This document shows, in pieces, positions 40,798 through 50,122 of a stretch of DNA of 64,000 bases. Both the position numbers and the translations under genes were made by a program. The stretch comes from Bacillus sp. BA3. GTDB taxonomy: Bacteria > Bacillota > Bacilli > Bacillales > DSM-1321. Under the pieces are notes generated by a model. It saw only the letters and a list, made by a program, of their open reading frames with translations. It was not told where the DNA came from and searched no databases. Within the stretch, counting starts at the first letter, position 1. Each line of letters starts with the position of its first letter. The DNA is taken from NCBI GenBank assembly GCA_002835675.1, contig PIZR01000002.1:186001-250000 (forward strand). Direction: 5' to 3'.

Positions 40798-42075
40798 TTA
40801 GATCCAACCGCGGAAGCGAGAAGCTTCAGCCATTTTTCTTACGCCAATCATATAAGCAGCTAGGCGCATATCTACACGTCTTGATTGTGCAAGTTCATAT
40901 ATATTATTAAAGGATTTCACAAGGATTTTTTCCAGCTTTTCGTCCACTTCTTCTTCAGACCAGTAATACCCTTGGTTATTTTGTACCCATTCGAAGTAAG
41001 AAACCGTAACACCACCAGCAGAAGCAAGGACATCAGGAACAAGAAGGATTCCGCGATCCGTTAGGATTTGTGTCGCTTCAATTGTTGTTGGTCCGTTAGC
41101 TGCCTCGACAACGATCGATGCTTTGATATCTGCAGCATTTTCTTCAGTGATTTGGTTTTCAATTGCAGCCGGAACTAGAATATCACATTCCAATTCAAGC
41201 AGTTCTTTATTAGAAATTGTGCTTTTAAACAATTTCGTTACGGTTCCGAAACTATCTCTCCGATCGAGAAGATAATCGATATCCAAGCCTTCAGGATCAT
41301 GAAGAGCGCCATATGCATCCGAAATCCCAATAACTTTAGCACCAGCGTCGTGCATGAATTTAGCTAAGAAACTACCTGCGTTACCAAAACCTTGAATGAC
41401 GACCCGTGCCCCTTTAATATCGATGCCGCGTTTCTTGGCAGCTTCATTGATACAAATCGTTACACCCTTGGCAGTCGCTGATTCACGGCCATGGGAACCA
41501 CCAAGCACTAGCGGTTTACCCGTAATGAATCCTGGCGAGTTGAATTCATCCATACGGCTGTATTCATCCATCATCCAAGCCATGATTTGAGAGTTTGTGA
41601 AAACATCAGGTGCCGGGATATCTTTAGTCGGCCCAACGATTTGGCTAATTGCGCGAACATAGCCCCGGCTCAGCCTTTCAAGCTCACGGAATGACATATT
41701 ACGAGGATCACATACGATACCGCCTTTACCCCCGCCGTATGGCAAATCAACGATGCCGCATTTCAAACTCATCCAAATGGATAATGCCTTCACTTCACGT
41801 TCCGTTACATTAGGGTGAAAACGGATACCACCTTTTGTAGGCCCAACAGCATCGTTATGCTGTGCACGGTAACCCGTGAAAATCTTAACCGAGCCATCAT
41901 CCATGCGGACTGGTATCTTCACCGTTAATAAGCGCAATGGTTCCTTCAACAGCTCAAAAACTTCTTCCGGGTAACCCAGCTTATCCAAAGCTTTATGTAT
42001 TACAGTTTGGGTAGACCTCAGTACGTCGTGTTTTTCTTCTTCATTTACATGGCTATTGCCTTTTGCCGATTCCAT
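40798..42075 (-). CDS. gudB: NAD-specific glutamate dehydrogenase
   Basis: Catabolic glutamate dehydrogenase (glutamate to 2-oxoglutarate and ammonia). 425 aa with GGGKGG and the catalytic DLPYGGGKGG / PAPDVFTN blocks and a Rossmann domain (VIQGFGNAGSFLAKF). The TEREVKALSIW region carries no duplicated codons, unlike the inactive gudB of domesticated B. subtilis, so this enzyme should be active. AGGAGG six bases before ATG 42075. It may use glutamate formed by PatA. Confidence 0.96.
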   Translation of the reverse strand: MESAKGNSHVNEEEKHDVLRSTQTVIHKALDKLGYPEEVFELLKEPLRLLTVKIPVRMDDGSVKIFTGYRAQHNDAVGPTKGGIRFHPNVTEREVKALSIWMSLKCGIVDLPYGGGKGGIVCDPRNMSFRELERLSRGYVRAISQIVGPTKDIPAPDVFTNSQIMAWMMDEYSRMDEFNSPGFITGKPLVLGGSHGRESATAKGVTICINEAAKKRGIDIKGARVVIQGFGNAGSFLAKFMHDAGAKVIGISDAYGALHDPEGLDIDYLLDRRDSFGTVTKLFKSTISNKELLELECDILVPAAIENQITEENAADIKASIVVEAANGPTTIEATQILTDRGILLVPDVLASAGGVTVSYFEWVQNNQGYYWSEEEVDEKLEKILVKSFNNIYELAQSRRVDMRLAAYMIGVRKMAEASRFRGWI

Positions 42076-42271
42076 TAAAGTACCTCCTAGAAAATCTCAT
42101 CCATATATAAAATCTATAATGTACAAATAGTCCTCTTCATGTGCTAGTATACACCTTCGATACAGATATGCAAGAGTAAAAATGGGAATTTAAAAGTTGG
42201 AAATATTCTAAAAATGAAAACGTTATCATATCAACTGTTTTCATACACTTTAACCATATATCTTCTTCGGC

Positions 42272-42337
42272 CGAGGGCTGAGACAAATAAGGCAAACCGC
42301 ATTGTTTTTTCCTAATGTGGCTGCCTTGTCTCATTCG
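42272..42337 (-). other. Long stem-loop after mecB
   Basis: Minus strand: TGAGACAAGGCA...CCACATT paired with AATGCGG...TGCCTTATTTGTCTCA around an A-rich loop. It lies 7 bases after the mecB stop but has no T tail, so it may be an mRNA 3' stabiliser or a weak terminator. Confidence 0.5.
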
Positions 42338-42344
42338 TTTTACA

Positions 42345-42920
42345 TCAACTGAAGTGTGTGAGCAAAACATGTATCGCTTCATTTTCGATTATACATGTTC
42401 CGTATTCGTTGATGCGGCAGAGTGTCAATGTAGATGCATGGCCATACTCAGCCGCTAAGGATATGACCGTGTCGTAGGTGGTGTCTTTAACATTTTCGAT
42501 AAGTAAATAGTATCTTCCCTCAAAATGATAAAGAGTACTTTTAAGCAAACCTTGAAAAGATAACCTGTGAGATAATTGGACGATATCTTCAAAGTCATTG
42601 AAAACATACAGAATATGGGGGAAGTCATCAATTTTCACTTGTAAATCCAAGTACTCCTCTTCATCTGTCAATAATTCCTCTTCGTCCTTTGTCACAATGA
42701 TTATCAATCCTTGAGCAGGCAAGGAGAAAATTTCAATTGCAATGGAGCCACTCATTTTAAAGCTGAGTTCTTCGCATGCTTCTTCGACCATATCCTGAAA
42801 TAGCTTGTGGACCTTTAAGGAATTCCCTAAAATATCTTCTTTTGTAATGCCTCTATCAATTAAATCATCAAGGGTCAAAAAAATCTTGATTTTATTATTG
42901 GTTAATCGCTCCAGCTTCAT
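42345..42920 (-). CDS. mecB: MecA-family adaptor protein MecB (YpbH)
   Basis: ClpCP adaptor paralogue of MecA; in B. subtilis MecB binds competence and sporulation regulators to target them for proteolysis. 191 aa: N-terminal substrate-binding part (MKLERLTNNKIKIFLTLDDL) and C-terminal ClpC-binding part (from about 105), joined by an acidic linker. ATG 42920 behind AGGGGGC. B. subtilis has ypbH next to gudB as well. Confidence 0.9.
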   Translation of the reverse strand: MKLERLTNNKIKIFLTLDDLIDRGITKEDILGNSLKVHKLFQDMVEEACEELSFKMSGSIAIEIFSLPAQGLIIIVTKDEEELLTDEEEYLDLQVKIDDFPHILYVFNDFEDIVQLSHRLSFQGLLKSTLYHFEGRYYLLIENVKDTTYDTVISLAAEYGHASTLTLCRINEYGTCIIENEAIHVLLTHFS

Positions 42921-42944
42921 AAAAAAATGCCCCCTGGTTACCAT

Positions 42945-42963
42945 CTTCATACATCATATGAAG
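42945..42963. promoter_or_regulatory. Inverted repeat between the photoreceptor gene and mecB
   Basis: CTTCATA-CATCA-TATGAAG, 7-base perfect arms, 25 bases before the mecB start. Candidate operator for the adjacent MerR-type protein or a mecB regulator; unproven. Confidence 0.3.
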
Positions 42964-43009
42964 CCTTGGTCGCAGGGTGCATATCCATTATTTCGCCTAA
43001 GCGGCGCAG

Positions 43010-43903
43010 CTAACCTTTCAGCCATTCCTCCCATTTAGATTGCGTGTCCCCCATTAAAACTCCGCTGAAGGCCGTACGGTTTTCTTCGGATATATCGCTC
43101 AGCGCCGCACCGCCAAGACCCACCTTCAAATCCGGGAAATCCTTTATTAACGATTCAAGCAGCATAAATGTTCCATCAAGATTCTCTTTCAGTGAACATG
43201 ACATGAATAGGTATGAGGGCTTTATGATGTTTAAAACGGTGAAAAGGTCCTTATCAGCAATGGATTCACCTAAATAAATGGTTTCATACCCTTTCCGCTT
43301 CAAAAAAATGGTGAAGACCAACAGTCCAAATTCATGTTTTTCACCGGGAGCACAAACGGTAAGGGCTTTCGGAAGGAAACCATTAGTCGGAATCGCATGC
43401 ATGACTGAACTGATTCTGGATTTTAGGATGTTCGACGCAAAGTGTTCATGAGCGGAAGTAATTTCTCCCCTTTCCCACTTATCCCCAATCTGAACCAATA
43501 TTGAACCGAGTATTTCAACTATGGTTTGTTCGATTGTATACATACTGAATGCTTGGCTTATCAGCATATGGGCTTTATTTTCATTGAAATTTAATAGAGC
43601 TTCAATCAATTCATCCGATAACTTAACCGTTTGTTCATCCTTACGGTTCGTTTCTGGAACTCCAGGCGCTAGAGTGCCTGTACTTTCGAGAAGTGAAACG
43701 GCTTGGCTTATTGTAAAACCTTGCTTTGTTTTAGTAATGAGCCACTTAAGGATTTGCAGATGTTTTTCAGTATACAGCCGGTGCCCCGATTCATTCCTGA
43801 CAGGTTCGATAAATTTATAGCGCCTTTCCCAAGCCCTAAGGGTTCCCGACTGAATGTCCAGCAGTTTTGATACTGCCTTTATATTATATTTACCTTCTTG
43901 CAT
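43010..43903 (-). CDS. CarH/LitR-type MerR regulator with cobalamin-binding photosensor domain
   Basis: 297 aa. Residues 1-75 form a MerR helix-turn-helix (YNIKAVSKLLDIQSGTLRAWERRY); about 95-170 is the four-helix bundle that caps the cofactor, with the diagnostic W-x9-EH motif (Trp143, Glu153, His154); about 178-297 is the cobalamin-binding Rossmann domain with E-x-H-x-x-G (Glu188, His190, Gly193) and GGA. In the family, adenosylcobalamin-bound tetramers repress in the dark and fall apart in light, inducing carotenoid genes. LitR is known in B. megaterium. No carotenoid or photolyase gene is in the window. It is an addition relative to B. subtilis, between ypbG and ypbH. Confidence 0.88.
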   Translation of the reverse strand: MQEGKYNIKAVSKLLDIQSGTLRAWERRYKFIEPVRNESGHRLYTEKHLQILKWLITKTKQGFTISQAVSLLESTGTLAPGVPETNRKDEQTVKLSDELIEALLNFNENKAHMLISQAFSMYTIEQTIVEILGSILVQIGDKWERGEITSAHEHFASNILKSRISSVMHAIPTNGFLPKALTVCAPGEKHEFGLLVFTIFLKRKGYETIYLGESIADKDLFTVLNIIKPSYLFMSCSLKENLDGTFMLLESLIKDFPDLKVGLGGAALSDISEENRTAFSGVLMGDTQSKWEEWLKG

Positions 43904-43945
43904 GGTTTTACAAGGCCTCCAATAACTGTACGATCATTTGATGAA

Positions 43946-43974
43946 ATTATAGTGGATTTTTCAAGGTCTGTAAA
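43946..43974 (-). promoter_or_regulatory. Predicted SigA promoter of the photoreceptor gene
   Basis: Minus strand TTTACA (43969-43974), 17 bases, TATAAT (43946-43951), 43 bases before the start codon. Strong by eye. Confidence 0.65.
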
Positions 43975-44001
43975 ATCCCGGTATGCTCGCTTAAAAGCAG
44001 C

Positions 44002-44817
44002 CTAATAGGTTTTTTCCACAGCTTCGCCTATTTCAGTGTCTGTCCCCCTTTTCAGGGTGAAGAGGTGCGTTTCAGGCTTAGCTTCAAGCCTTAAGGGCAC
44101 TGCGCTTGTCCCATAGCCATTACTCGTCATATATATACAGTCCCCCTCTTTTTTAACGCTTCCGATTTGATAGGGCCCGAATCCGAATATGCGAATCTGC
44201 CCGCCATGGGTGTGACCTGACAGGACAAGACTAATATGGTGTTCCGGAGTCAACTGTTTCTTGACCAATGGATTATGGCTCACCAAAATCCGGAAATCTT
44301 CATTCCCGCAATCCGACAGGGCAAGGTCAAGCCTATCACGTTCTTCCGATATATCATCAATGCCCAGAAGAGCGATTTTACTGCCATTCTGAGACTCAAA
44401 AGAAACAGCTGTATTATCAAGGATCTTCACCCCATGTTTCAGAAGAGTCGCATCCAGTTCATGGAAGTCGCCTTCATAATCATTATTACCCCAAACAAAA
44501 TAAAGGGGACCAAGTTCTTTTAGTTTCAATAAATTTTTTTCCACACGTTCTAAGGGAACCCCGCTTTCCCTAATGTCACCGCCGATTATCACCAAATCTG
44601 CCTTGTCACGAACTTCCTCTATTAAATTATCCGCAACAATCCGTCGATGAAGATCGGAAATGAAAAAAATCCGAACATCGCCAAAGCCTTCAGGAAAGTC
44701 TTTGAAATATAAGTCTTGAAAAATCACCCTATCTTGCATAGCCGTACGCCACATGTAAATGACCATGGCAAACGACAGCAGAATGATGACTAAAAATAAT
44801 CCAGATAACCAATACAT
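44002..44817 (-). CDS. ypbG: Membrane-anchored metallophosphoesterase YpbG
   Basis: 271 aa calcineurin-like phosphoesterase: N-terminal transmembrane helix (residues 3-24), then the dimetal motifs ISDLHRR (53-59), GGDIRESG, WGNNDYEG and SGHTHGGQ. The substrate is unknown; relatives include YkuE-type UDP-sugar and lipid phosphoesterases. Position identifies it as YpbG. 94 bases downstream of ypbF. Confidence 0.88.
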   Translation of the reverse strand: MYWLSGLFLVIILLSFAMVIYMWRTAMQDRVIFQDLYFKDFPEGFGDVRIFFISDLHRRIVADNLIEEVRDKADLVIIGGDIRESGVPLERVEKNLLKLKELGPLYFVWGNNDYEGDFHELDATLLKHGVKILDNTAVSFESQNGSKIALLGIDDISEERDRLDLALSDCGNEDFRILVSHNPLVKKQLTPEHHISLVLSGHTHGGQIRIFGFGPYQIGSVKKEGDCIYMTSNGYGTSAVPLRLEAKPETHLFTLKRGTDTEIGEAVEKTY

Positions 44818-44912
44818 CTTAGTTAAACCTTCTTTCCATCCTTATCCCAAACGTACTTTCATATAACCATAAAACCAAATTACCCGCAATTAAATATGAT
44901 TTAACGCGCCCG

Positions 44913-45371
44913 TCATTTATTTTCATGATATAAGTTAATATCATAATTCTTCTTCATCATTTCAAAAACCTTATGTCGATTTTTCCATTCTTCCTCTTTT
45001 TCCCATAATTGCTTACTTTTATTAATGATTTCACAGCGTAACAGTTGAAACTCCTTTTCAGCTTTATCTAGCTTTTTTTTAATTAAAACCATATATCCAT
45101 ATAGACCAATTGCTGCCGCCAAAAAAAGGAAATGGCTAAAATGGTCGACGAAAACACTAAACATACTGAAAAAGGAATAGGAATAAGGTACAACGATATA
45201 AAAATAAAGATAAATCATAAAAAGGACAGCAACAAGCATGGTTGCCCATAAGCTTTGAAGGTGCTTCTTTTTAAGTGCCTCGAATTTTTTCTTCCGATCC
45301 ACGACATTTTGCAGCATTTGTTTTGTTGCTTGATCCGTTTTCTCATCCAGTAAAATGATTGTCGATTCCAT
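44913..45371 (-). CDS. ypbF: Membrane protein YpbF (DUF2663)
   Basis: 152 aa with two transmembrane helices (about 45-65 and 78-100) framed by charged coiled-coil segments at both ends (KKKFEALKKKHLQ and KLDKAEKEFQLLRCEI). Matches B. subtilis YpbF by position and domain family. Function unknown. Confidence 0.82.
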   Translation of the reverse strand: MESTIILLDEKTDQATKQMLQNVVDRKKKFEALKKKHLQSLWATMLVAVLFMIYLYFYIVVPYSYSFFSMFSVFVDHFSHFLFLAAAIGLYGYMVLIKKKLDKAEKEFQLLRCEIINKSKQLWEKEEEWKNRHKVFEMMKKNYDINLYHENK

Positions 45372-45475
45372 CGCATTTCCTCCTCTGCTCTTTCAAATCA
45401 TGATATGAAAGAGTAGAGGAAAAAATGATAATGTACCTGACACGATTGCCTTCATACTTACCGAGTCAAACAATT

Positions 45476-45507
45476 TTAAAAACACCCTGCCTATAAAAGA
45501 CAGAGTG
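45476..45507 (-). terminator. Intrinsic terminator after ypbE
   Basis: Stem CACTCTG / CAGGGTG (with G-U pair) and TTTTT tail on the minus strand, 6 bases after the ypbE stop; ends the ypbB-recS-ypbD-ypbE operon. Confidence 0.75.
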
Positions 45508-45513
45508 CCATCA

Positions 45514-46296
45514 TTATTTCTTGATTGGAATTTTCAATACTTGACCTTTGGAAATTTCATTGCCATTCAGCCCATTCCACTCCCTGATCAGAGCAATCCC
45601 TTCCTGTGATTTGTAGTAATTCATGGAAATGCGAAATAATGTTTCTTCACCTTGAACAGTATGTAAGACAACTTTGTATCCCTCTTTATCCGGTTTAGCG
45701 GCTTGTACATTTTTCTTTTCTGCTGCTGCTTTCTTTGCCTTTTCCTCAGCTTCTTGCTGTGCTTTGGCCTTTTCCGCTGCTTCTTGCTGTGCTTTGGCCT
45801 TTTCCTCTGCTTCTTGCTGCGCTTTGGCTTTAGCCTCAGCTTCTCGCTGCACTTTAGCCTTTTCTTCAGCTTCTTGCTTTGCCTTGGCTTTTTCCTCAGC
45901 TTCTTGCTGCGCTTTGGCTTTAGCCTCAGCTTCTTCTTTCTCTTTCTCCGCTTCAGCCTTTGCCGACTCTTTTTCCTTTAAATCCTCTGCCGTTGCTGTA
46001 GTTGGAATCGATTCTTTATCTTCCTCTTTTAAGACGACTTGGTCACTTTTAGTAACAGGTACAGGCCTATCCTGCAGATATGTATAAAGGGTATAAAATC
46101 CAATTGGAAGCAAAATAAAAAATAACGCTAATAATTGTATCATTGGGAACTTAATCTTCACTTTACTTTTTTTCTTTTTATTCTGGTGGACTTTGCTGCG
46201 CTTGGGCAATGATGATTTAGCCTTCTGACGTTCAATTCGCGAACGAAGTTCACCAGCCTGATCATTTTCTTTTTCATTCTTTTGTACCCGGCTCAT
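45514..46296 (-). CDS. ypbE: LysM-domain membrane protein YpbE with alanine/glutamate/lysine repeats
   Basis: 260 aa, type II topology: basic cytoplasmic part (1-48), one transmembrane helix (about 50-72), an extracytoplasmic coiled-coil made of seven 10-residue units of the type EAEEKAKAQQ (122-191), and a C-terminal LysM peptidoglycan-binding domain (about 208-258, LHTVQGEETLFRISMNYYKS). It overlaps the ypbD end by 23 bases. Likely a cell-wall-attached protein of unknown role. The repeat number probably varies between strains. Confidence 0.88.
   Translation of the reverse strand: MSRVQKNEKENDQAGELRSRIERQKAKSSLPKRSKVHQNKKKKSKVKIKFPMIQLLALFFILLPIGFYTLYTYLQDRPVPVTKSDQVVLKEEDKESIPTTATAEDLKEKESAKAEAEKEKEEAEAKAKAQQEAEEKAKAKQEAEEKAKVQREAEAKAKAQQEAEEKAKAQQEAAEKAKAQQEAEEKAKKAAAEKKNVQAAKPDKEGYKVVLHTVQGEETLFRISMNYYKSQEGIALIREWNGLNGNEISKGQVLKIPIKK
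45724..45933 (-). repeat. Seven 30-bp tandem repeats inside ypbE
   Basis: Units encode EA(E/A)(E/A)KAKAQQ-like decapeptides. The DNA units are similar enough (runs of CTTCTTGCTGCGCTTTGGC-type sequence on the plus strand) to expand or contract by slippage without breaking the frame. Confidence 0.8.
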
Positions 46297-46900
46297 TCAA
46301 GTCACCCCCTTTCTTGCTCAACCCTCTTTGCTTTTTGTTCCTGATTAAAATACCAAGGATAAAGTCAATCAAAAAGTGGGCCGTAATCGTCACGATGATA
46401 TTATTAGTCATTTCAAATAGAAAACCGATAAAGAAGCTTAAAACCAAAACATTCAAAAATAAAAACCAATTAAAAAGGTAACGATAATGGACGGCTGCAA
46501 AAATGAGGCTCGTAAGAAGCAAACCAAAATGTGTTTGCAGCACTCCACGGAATAATAATTCTTCGCTAATCGCCACCACTAAAGCTACGACAAAAATCAT
46601 CGGGTATGACAAATTACTGAAAATGCGTTCGTTAATACCACCATCATCCTGATAGGAAGAGGGTGTCACTTTCATAAGCAATAAGTCAAATAGCACGACA
46701 ATGACTCCTGCGGGAATTCCAATCAGCAAAATGTTCAGGTCATCATAGATAAATAAGTCGAAAAATGCAGAACGGTCTTTAAATAAAATAATACCTAAAA
46801 AGATGGCTAACGTTAAGAGAATAATTTGTGTAAGAAACAAATTAAATAGCAACTGTTTATCTGTAAGTTGTTTAATCATTTCAGCTTGCTTATTTTTCAT
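46274..46900 (-). CDS. ypbD: CPBP-family intramembrane protease YpbD
   Basis: 208 aa membrane protein of the CPBP (Abi/CAAX protease) family: EELLFRGVLQTHFG carries the EExxxR motif, and a later FAAVHYRYLFNWFLF helix and HFLIDF carry the conserved histidines. I use ATG 46900, eight bases after AAGGA; the ATG at 46906 is too close to that site. Overlaps recS (upstream) and ypbE (downstream). Function unknown. Confidence 0.88.
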   Translation of the reverse strand: MKNKQAEMIKQLTDKQLLFNLFLTQIILLTLAIFLGIILFKDRSAFFDLFIYDDLNILLIGIPAGVIVVLFDLLLMKVTPSSYQDDGGINERIFSNLSYPMIFVVALVVAISEELLFRGVLQTHFGLLLTSLIFAAVHYRYLFNWFLFLNVLVLSFFIGFLFEMTNNIIVTITAHFLIDFILGILIRNKKQRGLSKKGGDLNEPGTKE

Positions 46901-48398
46901 TGCCATATTCCTTCTTTAATAAGATATAAGCCAATTCCTTTTTCCACGAGGAAAAGGAATTGACCGGATCCACCTTGACTTCCGGCCATACATCAGCCAT
47001 TTTTTCGGTATCCATCCCACAAATATCACAACAGATGGGATTCACTTCCCGATGCTCTTCTCCAAAGTAGTCCAGTATTCCTAAACGTCGACATTCCGGT
47101 GCATAGATCCAGTGCAGGAAGTTATGCAGCTTTTCTTGATTCCTGGATTTCCTCTTTTGACAATACTCTTTCATCGCAGCCACTTGATGTAGGTTATTAC
47201 CCGTAAACTGGGTAAAAAAACGCAGCTGGACTTCGTTTAACGAAAAGGATTGAGACAGCTGTTCTTTTTCTGAAAGGGTCAAATTCACCGGAATCTTTTG
47301 TGATGCATTAAGGAAAGAACATACACCATCGATTTGCGAATCCGAAGGCAACTGCTGCTCCATCAAATGCAGCGGAAGCCCTTCATCCCCTTCGCAATAT
47401 AATAAGACAGCCACACTTTGCTTACGATCCCGTCCCGCCCTGCCTATCTCCTGAAGATATGCTTCCATCGTCGATGGGATATGAAAATGGATAACATATC
47501 TGACATCGGATTTATTCACACCCATTCCAAAAGCACTTGTTGCACATATAATCTTTAACTGGCCAGAAATGAATTGCTGCTGAATCAGCATCCTTTGTTC
47601 CTGTTCCATTCCACCGTGATAATAATTGACACTATCAATCCCGTTTTCCTGTAAAAATCCTGTGACAGATTCCGCCACTTTTTTAGAGGAAAAATAAATA
47701 ATCCCGCTTCCGGTAAATTTCCTGACAAGCTCCAGCACACGTGCTAGCTTCTCATCGTAGCTGAACATTCGCTCGACAATAATTGCGATATTTTCCCGAT
47801 CAACAGATGAGACTGTTTCATTGACCGGCTCAATATTGAGTTTACCAACGATGTCCCTCCGGACCTCAGCGGTTGCAGTTGCAGTCAGGGCAAGAGTCAA
47901 CGGATTGTTCAATTCACTCCTCACTTCTCCTAAATTCAAATAATCCGGACGGAAATCATACCCCCATTGTGAGATGCAGTGAGCTTCATCTATGACGAAC
48001 AAACCTATATCTATGGATTTCAAGGATTTTATTACACCATCCAGGCTTAACATTTCAGGAGATAAAAAGATAAAACGATAACTATGCAACCGGTCGAAAG
48101 CTTTCCTTTTTTGATTTAATGTCAAAAAAGAGTTGAGGGTCAATACACTTTTTTCGCCACTCATCTTCAGCTGATCTGCCTGATCCTGCATTAATGATAA
48201 TAATGGGGAGACAATTAGGACAGTCTTATTTAAAAGATAAGCCGGCAGCTGGTAGCATAATGATTTACCTGATCCGGTCGGTAGCATCGCTAAGGTATGA
48301 TTGCCGGACATCAATGATTCAACCACTTCCTTTTGTCCAGGACGGAATTCATCAAAACCGAATTTTTCTTTGAGGACTCGTTCTATATTCATCATCAC
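46890..48398 (-). CDS. recS: RecQ-family DNA helicase RecS
   Basis: ATP-dependent 3'-5' helicase of the RecQ group. 502 aa, the short RecS form lacking an HRDC domain. Motif I TGSGKSLCYQLPAYLL (about 42-57), motif II DEAHCISQWGYDFRPDY, motif VI QEIGRAGRDRKQS; zinc-binding region near 440-465 with CRRLGILDYFGE and CCDICG. Start overlaps the ypbB stop. B. subtilis also has a second, longer RecQ elsewhere. Confidence 0.95.
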   Translation of the reverse strand: MMMNIERVLKEKFGFDEFRPGQKEVVESLMSGNHTLAMLPTGSGKSLCYQLPAYLLNKTVLIVSPLLSLMQDQADQLKMSGEKSVLTLNSFLTLNQKRKAFDRLHSYRFIFLSPEMLSLDGVIKSLKSIDIGLFVIDEAHCISQWGYDFRPDYLNLGEVRSELNNPLTLALTATATAEVRRDIVGKLNIEPVNETVSSVDRENIAIIVERMFSYDEKLARVLELVRKFTGSGIIYFSSKKVAESVTGFLQENGIDSVNYYHGGMEQEQRMLIQQQFISGQLKIICATSAFGMGVNKSDVRYVIHFHIPSTMEAYLQEIGRAGRDRKQSVAVLLYCEGDEGLPLHLMEQQLPSDSQIDGVCSFLNASQKIPVNLTLSEKEQLSQSFSLNEVQLRFFTQFTGNNLHQVAAMKEYCQKRKSRNQEKLHNFLHWIYAPECRRLGILDYFGEEHREVNPICCDICGMDTEKMADVWPEVKVDPVNSFSSWKKELAYILLKKEYGNEK

Positions 48399-49465
48399 TC
48401 ACCTATTTTCGCAAGTACAAGTCTTATTTGGAAAAAGCTTATCTCTTTATTATCGACCATCTGCTTGATTGCTTTAAGCTTTTTTGTTCCAAGTTCCTTA
48501 ATAGCTTCAGCAATTTTCCTCTCATCCTCGATATTCACATAATCTGAAATCGGAAAACTCTTGTCCGATAAGACAATTTCTACGAGGTGATCTTCGATGG
48601 TGTTGACTTTCAATCTGCGGATTTCAGCAATTTCACCCAGACTTTTCCCTTCATGGATGTATCGTAAAGTAGCCTGTGTAGATTGTGTCAAATGAGGATT
48701 CCCACTACTTTTCCAATCATTTGTTAATGTGGACAAGAGAGGGTAATCCTTTCCCGTTTCCATTTCAGCAAGCATTTGATGCAATGAATCAAGGAATGTA
48801 AAGCGGACATACTCTTCTTCTACATTCTTCCTTTTTGCAATCTGTTCAAACGTAAGTCCAATCCTGTTTATCCCGGTTATTTTCAAAATGAATATGTCTC
48901 GTTTCATATCACTTTGACTTTCTAAAAGGGATATCAGTTCATCATATAGATGTTGGGCAATCAATGCTCGATCCTGACGATTGGCATGTAAAAATTCCTT
49001 TACGAAGAATTGGATTTTGGGATTTCTTTGTATCGGATAAAAACGTCTTTCATTGTGGACAATATGGGATATGGTTTGAATGAGTAAGTTTAACCTTCCC
49101 CAGAAAACCGGGGTGATATTGTGATATTTCCAACCATTAATATACGCCGGAAAAGGATTATTTTTAAAGTAATCGACTAACATTCCTTCACCTTGCATAC
49201 TAATTTCATATGCATCTGGTTTATCCGTTAATTTAATCAAGTCATGCTTAAGTAAATGTTCAATGTTTTGATTTAATTGCTGACGGGTAAATCGAGGTAT
49301 TGTCCCAAAAATATCCGTTAGCCCGAATAAATGGGCATCCTGGATTGTTTGTGACGATTTCTTCCCCTGCAGCATATGGTATATAGCATAAATGGAGCGT
49401 TCGCCTTGAAATTTTTTTATCGCATATAGAATGATGGCCTGTAGATAATTATTCATGGGACTCAC
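48395..49465 (-). CDS. ypbB: YpbB, helix-turn-helix protein
   Basis: 356 aa protein found next to recS throughout Bacillus. The C-terminal part holds a helix-turn-helix resembling the HRDC/HTH_40 region of RecQ (TLRYIHEGKSLGEIAEIRRL, about 278-297). This suggests that RecS and YpbB act together, YpbB supplying a domain fused to RecQ in other bacteria. No catalytic motif seen. First gene of the operon, divergent from fer. Confidence 0.85.
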   Translation of the reverse strand: MSPMNNYLQAIILYAIKKFQGERSIYAIYHMLQGKKSSQTIQDAHLFGLTDIFGTIPRFTRQQLNQNIEHLLKHDLIKLTDKPDAYEISMQGEGMLVDYFKNNPFPAYINGWKYHNITPVFWGRLNLLIQTISHIVHNERRFYPIQRNPKIQFFVKEFLHANRQDRALIAQHLYDELISLLESQSDMKRDIFILKITGINRIGLTFEQIAKRKNVEEEYVRFTFLDSLHQMLAEMETGKDYPLLSTLTNDWKSSGNPHLTQSTQATLRYIHEGKSLGEIAEIRRLKVNTIEDHLVEIVLSDKSFPISDYVNIEDERKIAEAIKELGTKKLKAIKQMVDNKEISFFQIRLVLAKIGE

Positions 49466-49704
49466 ATCCTTGTTTCATTTAACCAATAAACCCATTGTAA
49501 CAAATAACTGCAAAAATCGCCGTTATTATTGATGAATACAAGGAAAATTATGTGACTAAATGACGAATCATGGAAAGAACCAAGTTATGTATTTCGATGT
49601 TTTCCGTTGACATTGTGCTACATGATAGTTATTATCAATACAATTTCTATTGAAAAGTTTGGCATTCGGTCTTACAATAAGAAAGAGATAATAATCTGAA
49701 ATAA

Positions 49705-49995
<291 letters not shown>

Positions 49996-50000
49996 CGTAC

Positions 50001-50034
50001 AAGCCATTTTCAATCGAAAATGGCTTTTTTTTTG
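50001..50034 (+). terminator. Intrinsic terminator after fer
   Basis: Stem AAGCCATTTTC / GAAAATGGCTT, 4-base loop, TTTTTTT tail; 6 bases after the fer stop. Confidence 0.95.
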
Positions 50035-50065
50035 CCATCTCCCCATCCCAAAATGAAACAGGCAT

Positions 50066-50104
50066 AAAAAAACAACCGAATACGAATATCCGGTTGTTTT
50101 TTTA
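50066..50104 (-). terminator. Intrinsic terminator after ribU
   Basis: Stem AAAAAAACAACCG / CGGTTGTTTTTTT with a 12-base loop, T run on the minus strand. Confidence 0.92.
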
Positions 50105-50122
50105 TTTCTATCGTTAATGCCA

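Noticed and set aside
41780..41830. Nine-base duplication that inactivates gudB in domesticated B. subtilis
   Set aside because: Looked for in the TEREVKALSIW region; the codons are present once only, so the gene is the active form.
45690..45960. CRISPR-like regular repeats
   Set aside because: Repeats are in frame, have no spacers, and encode the YpbE coiled coil.
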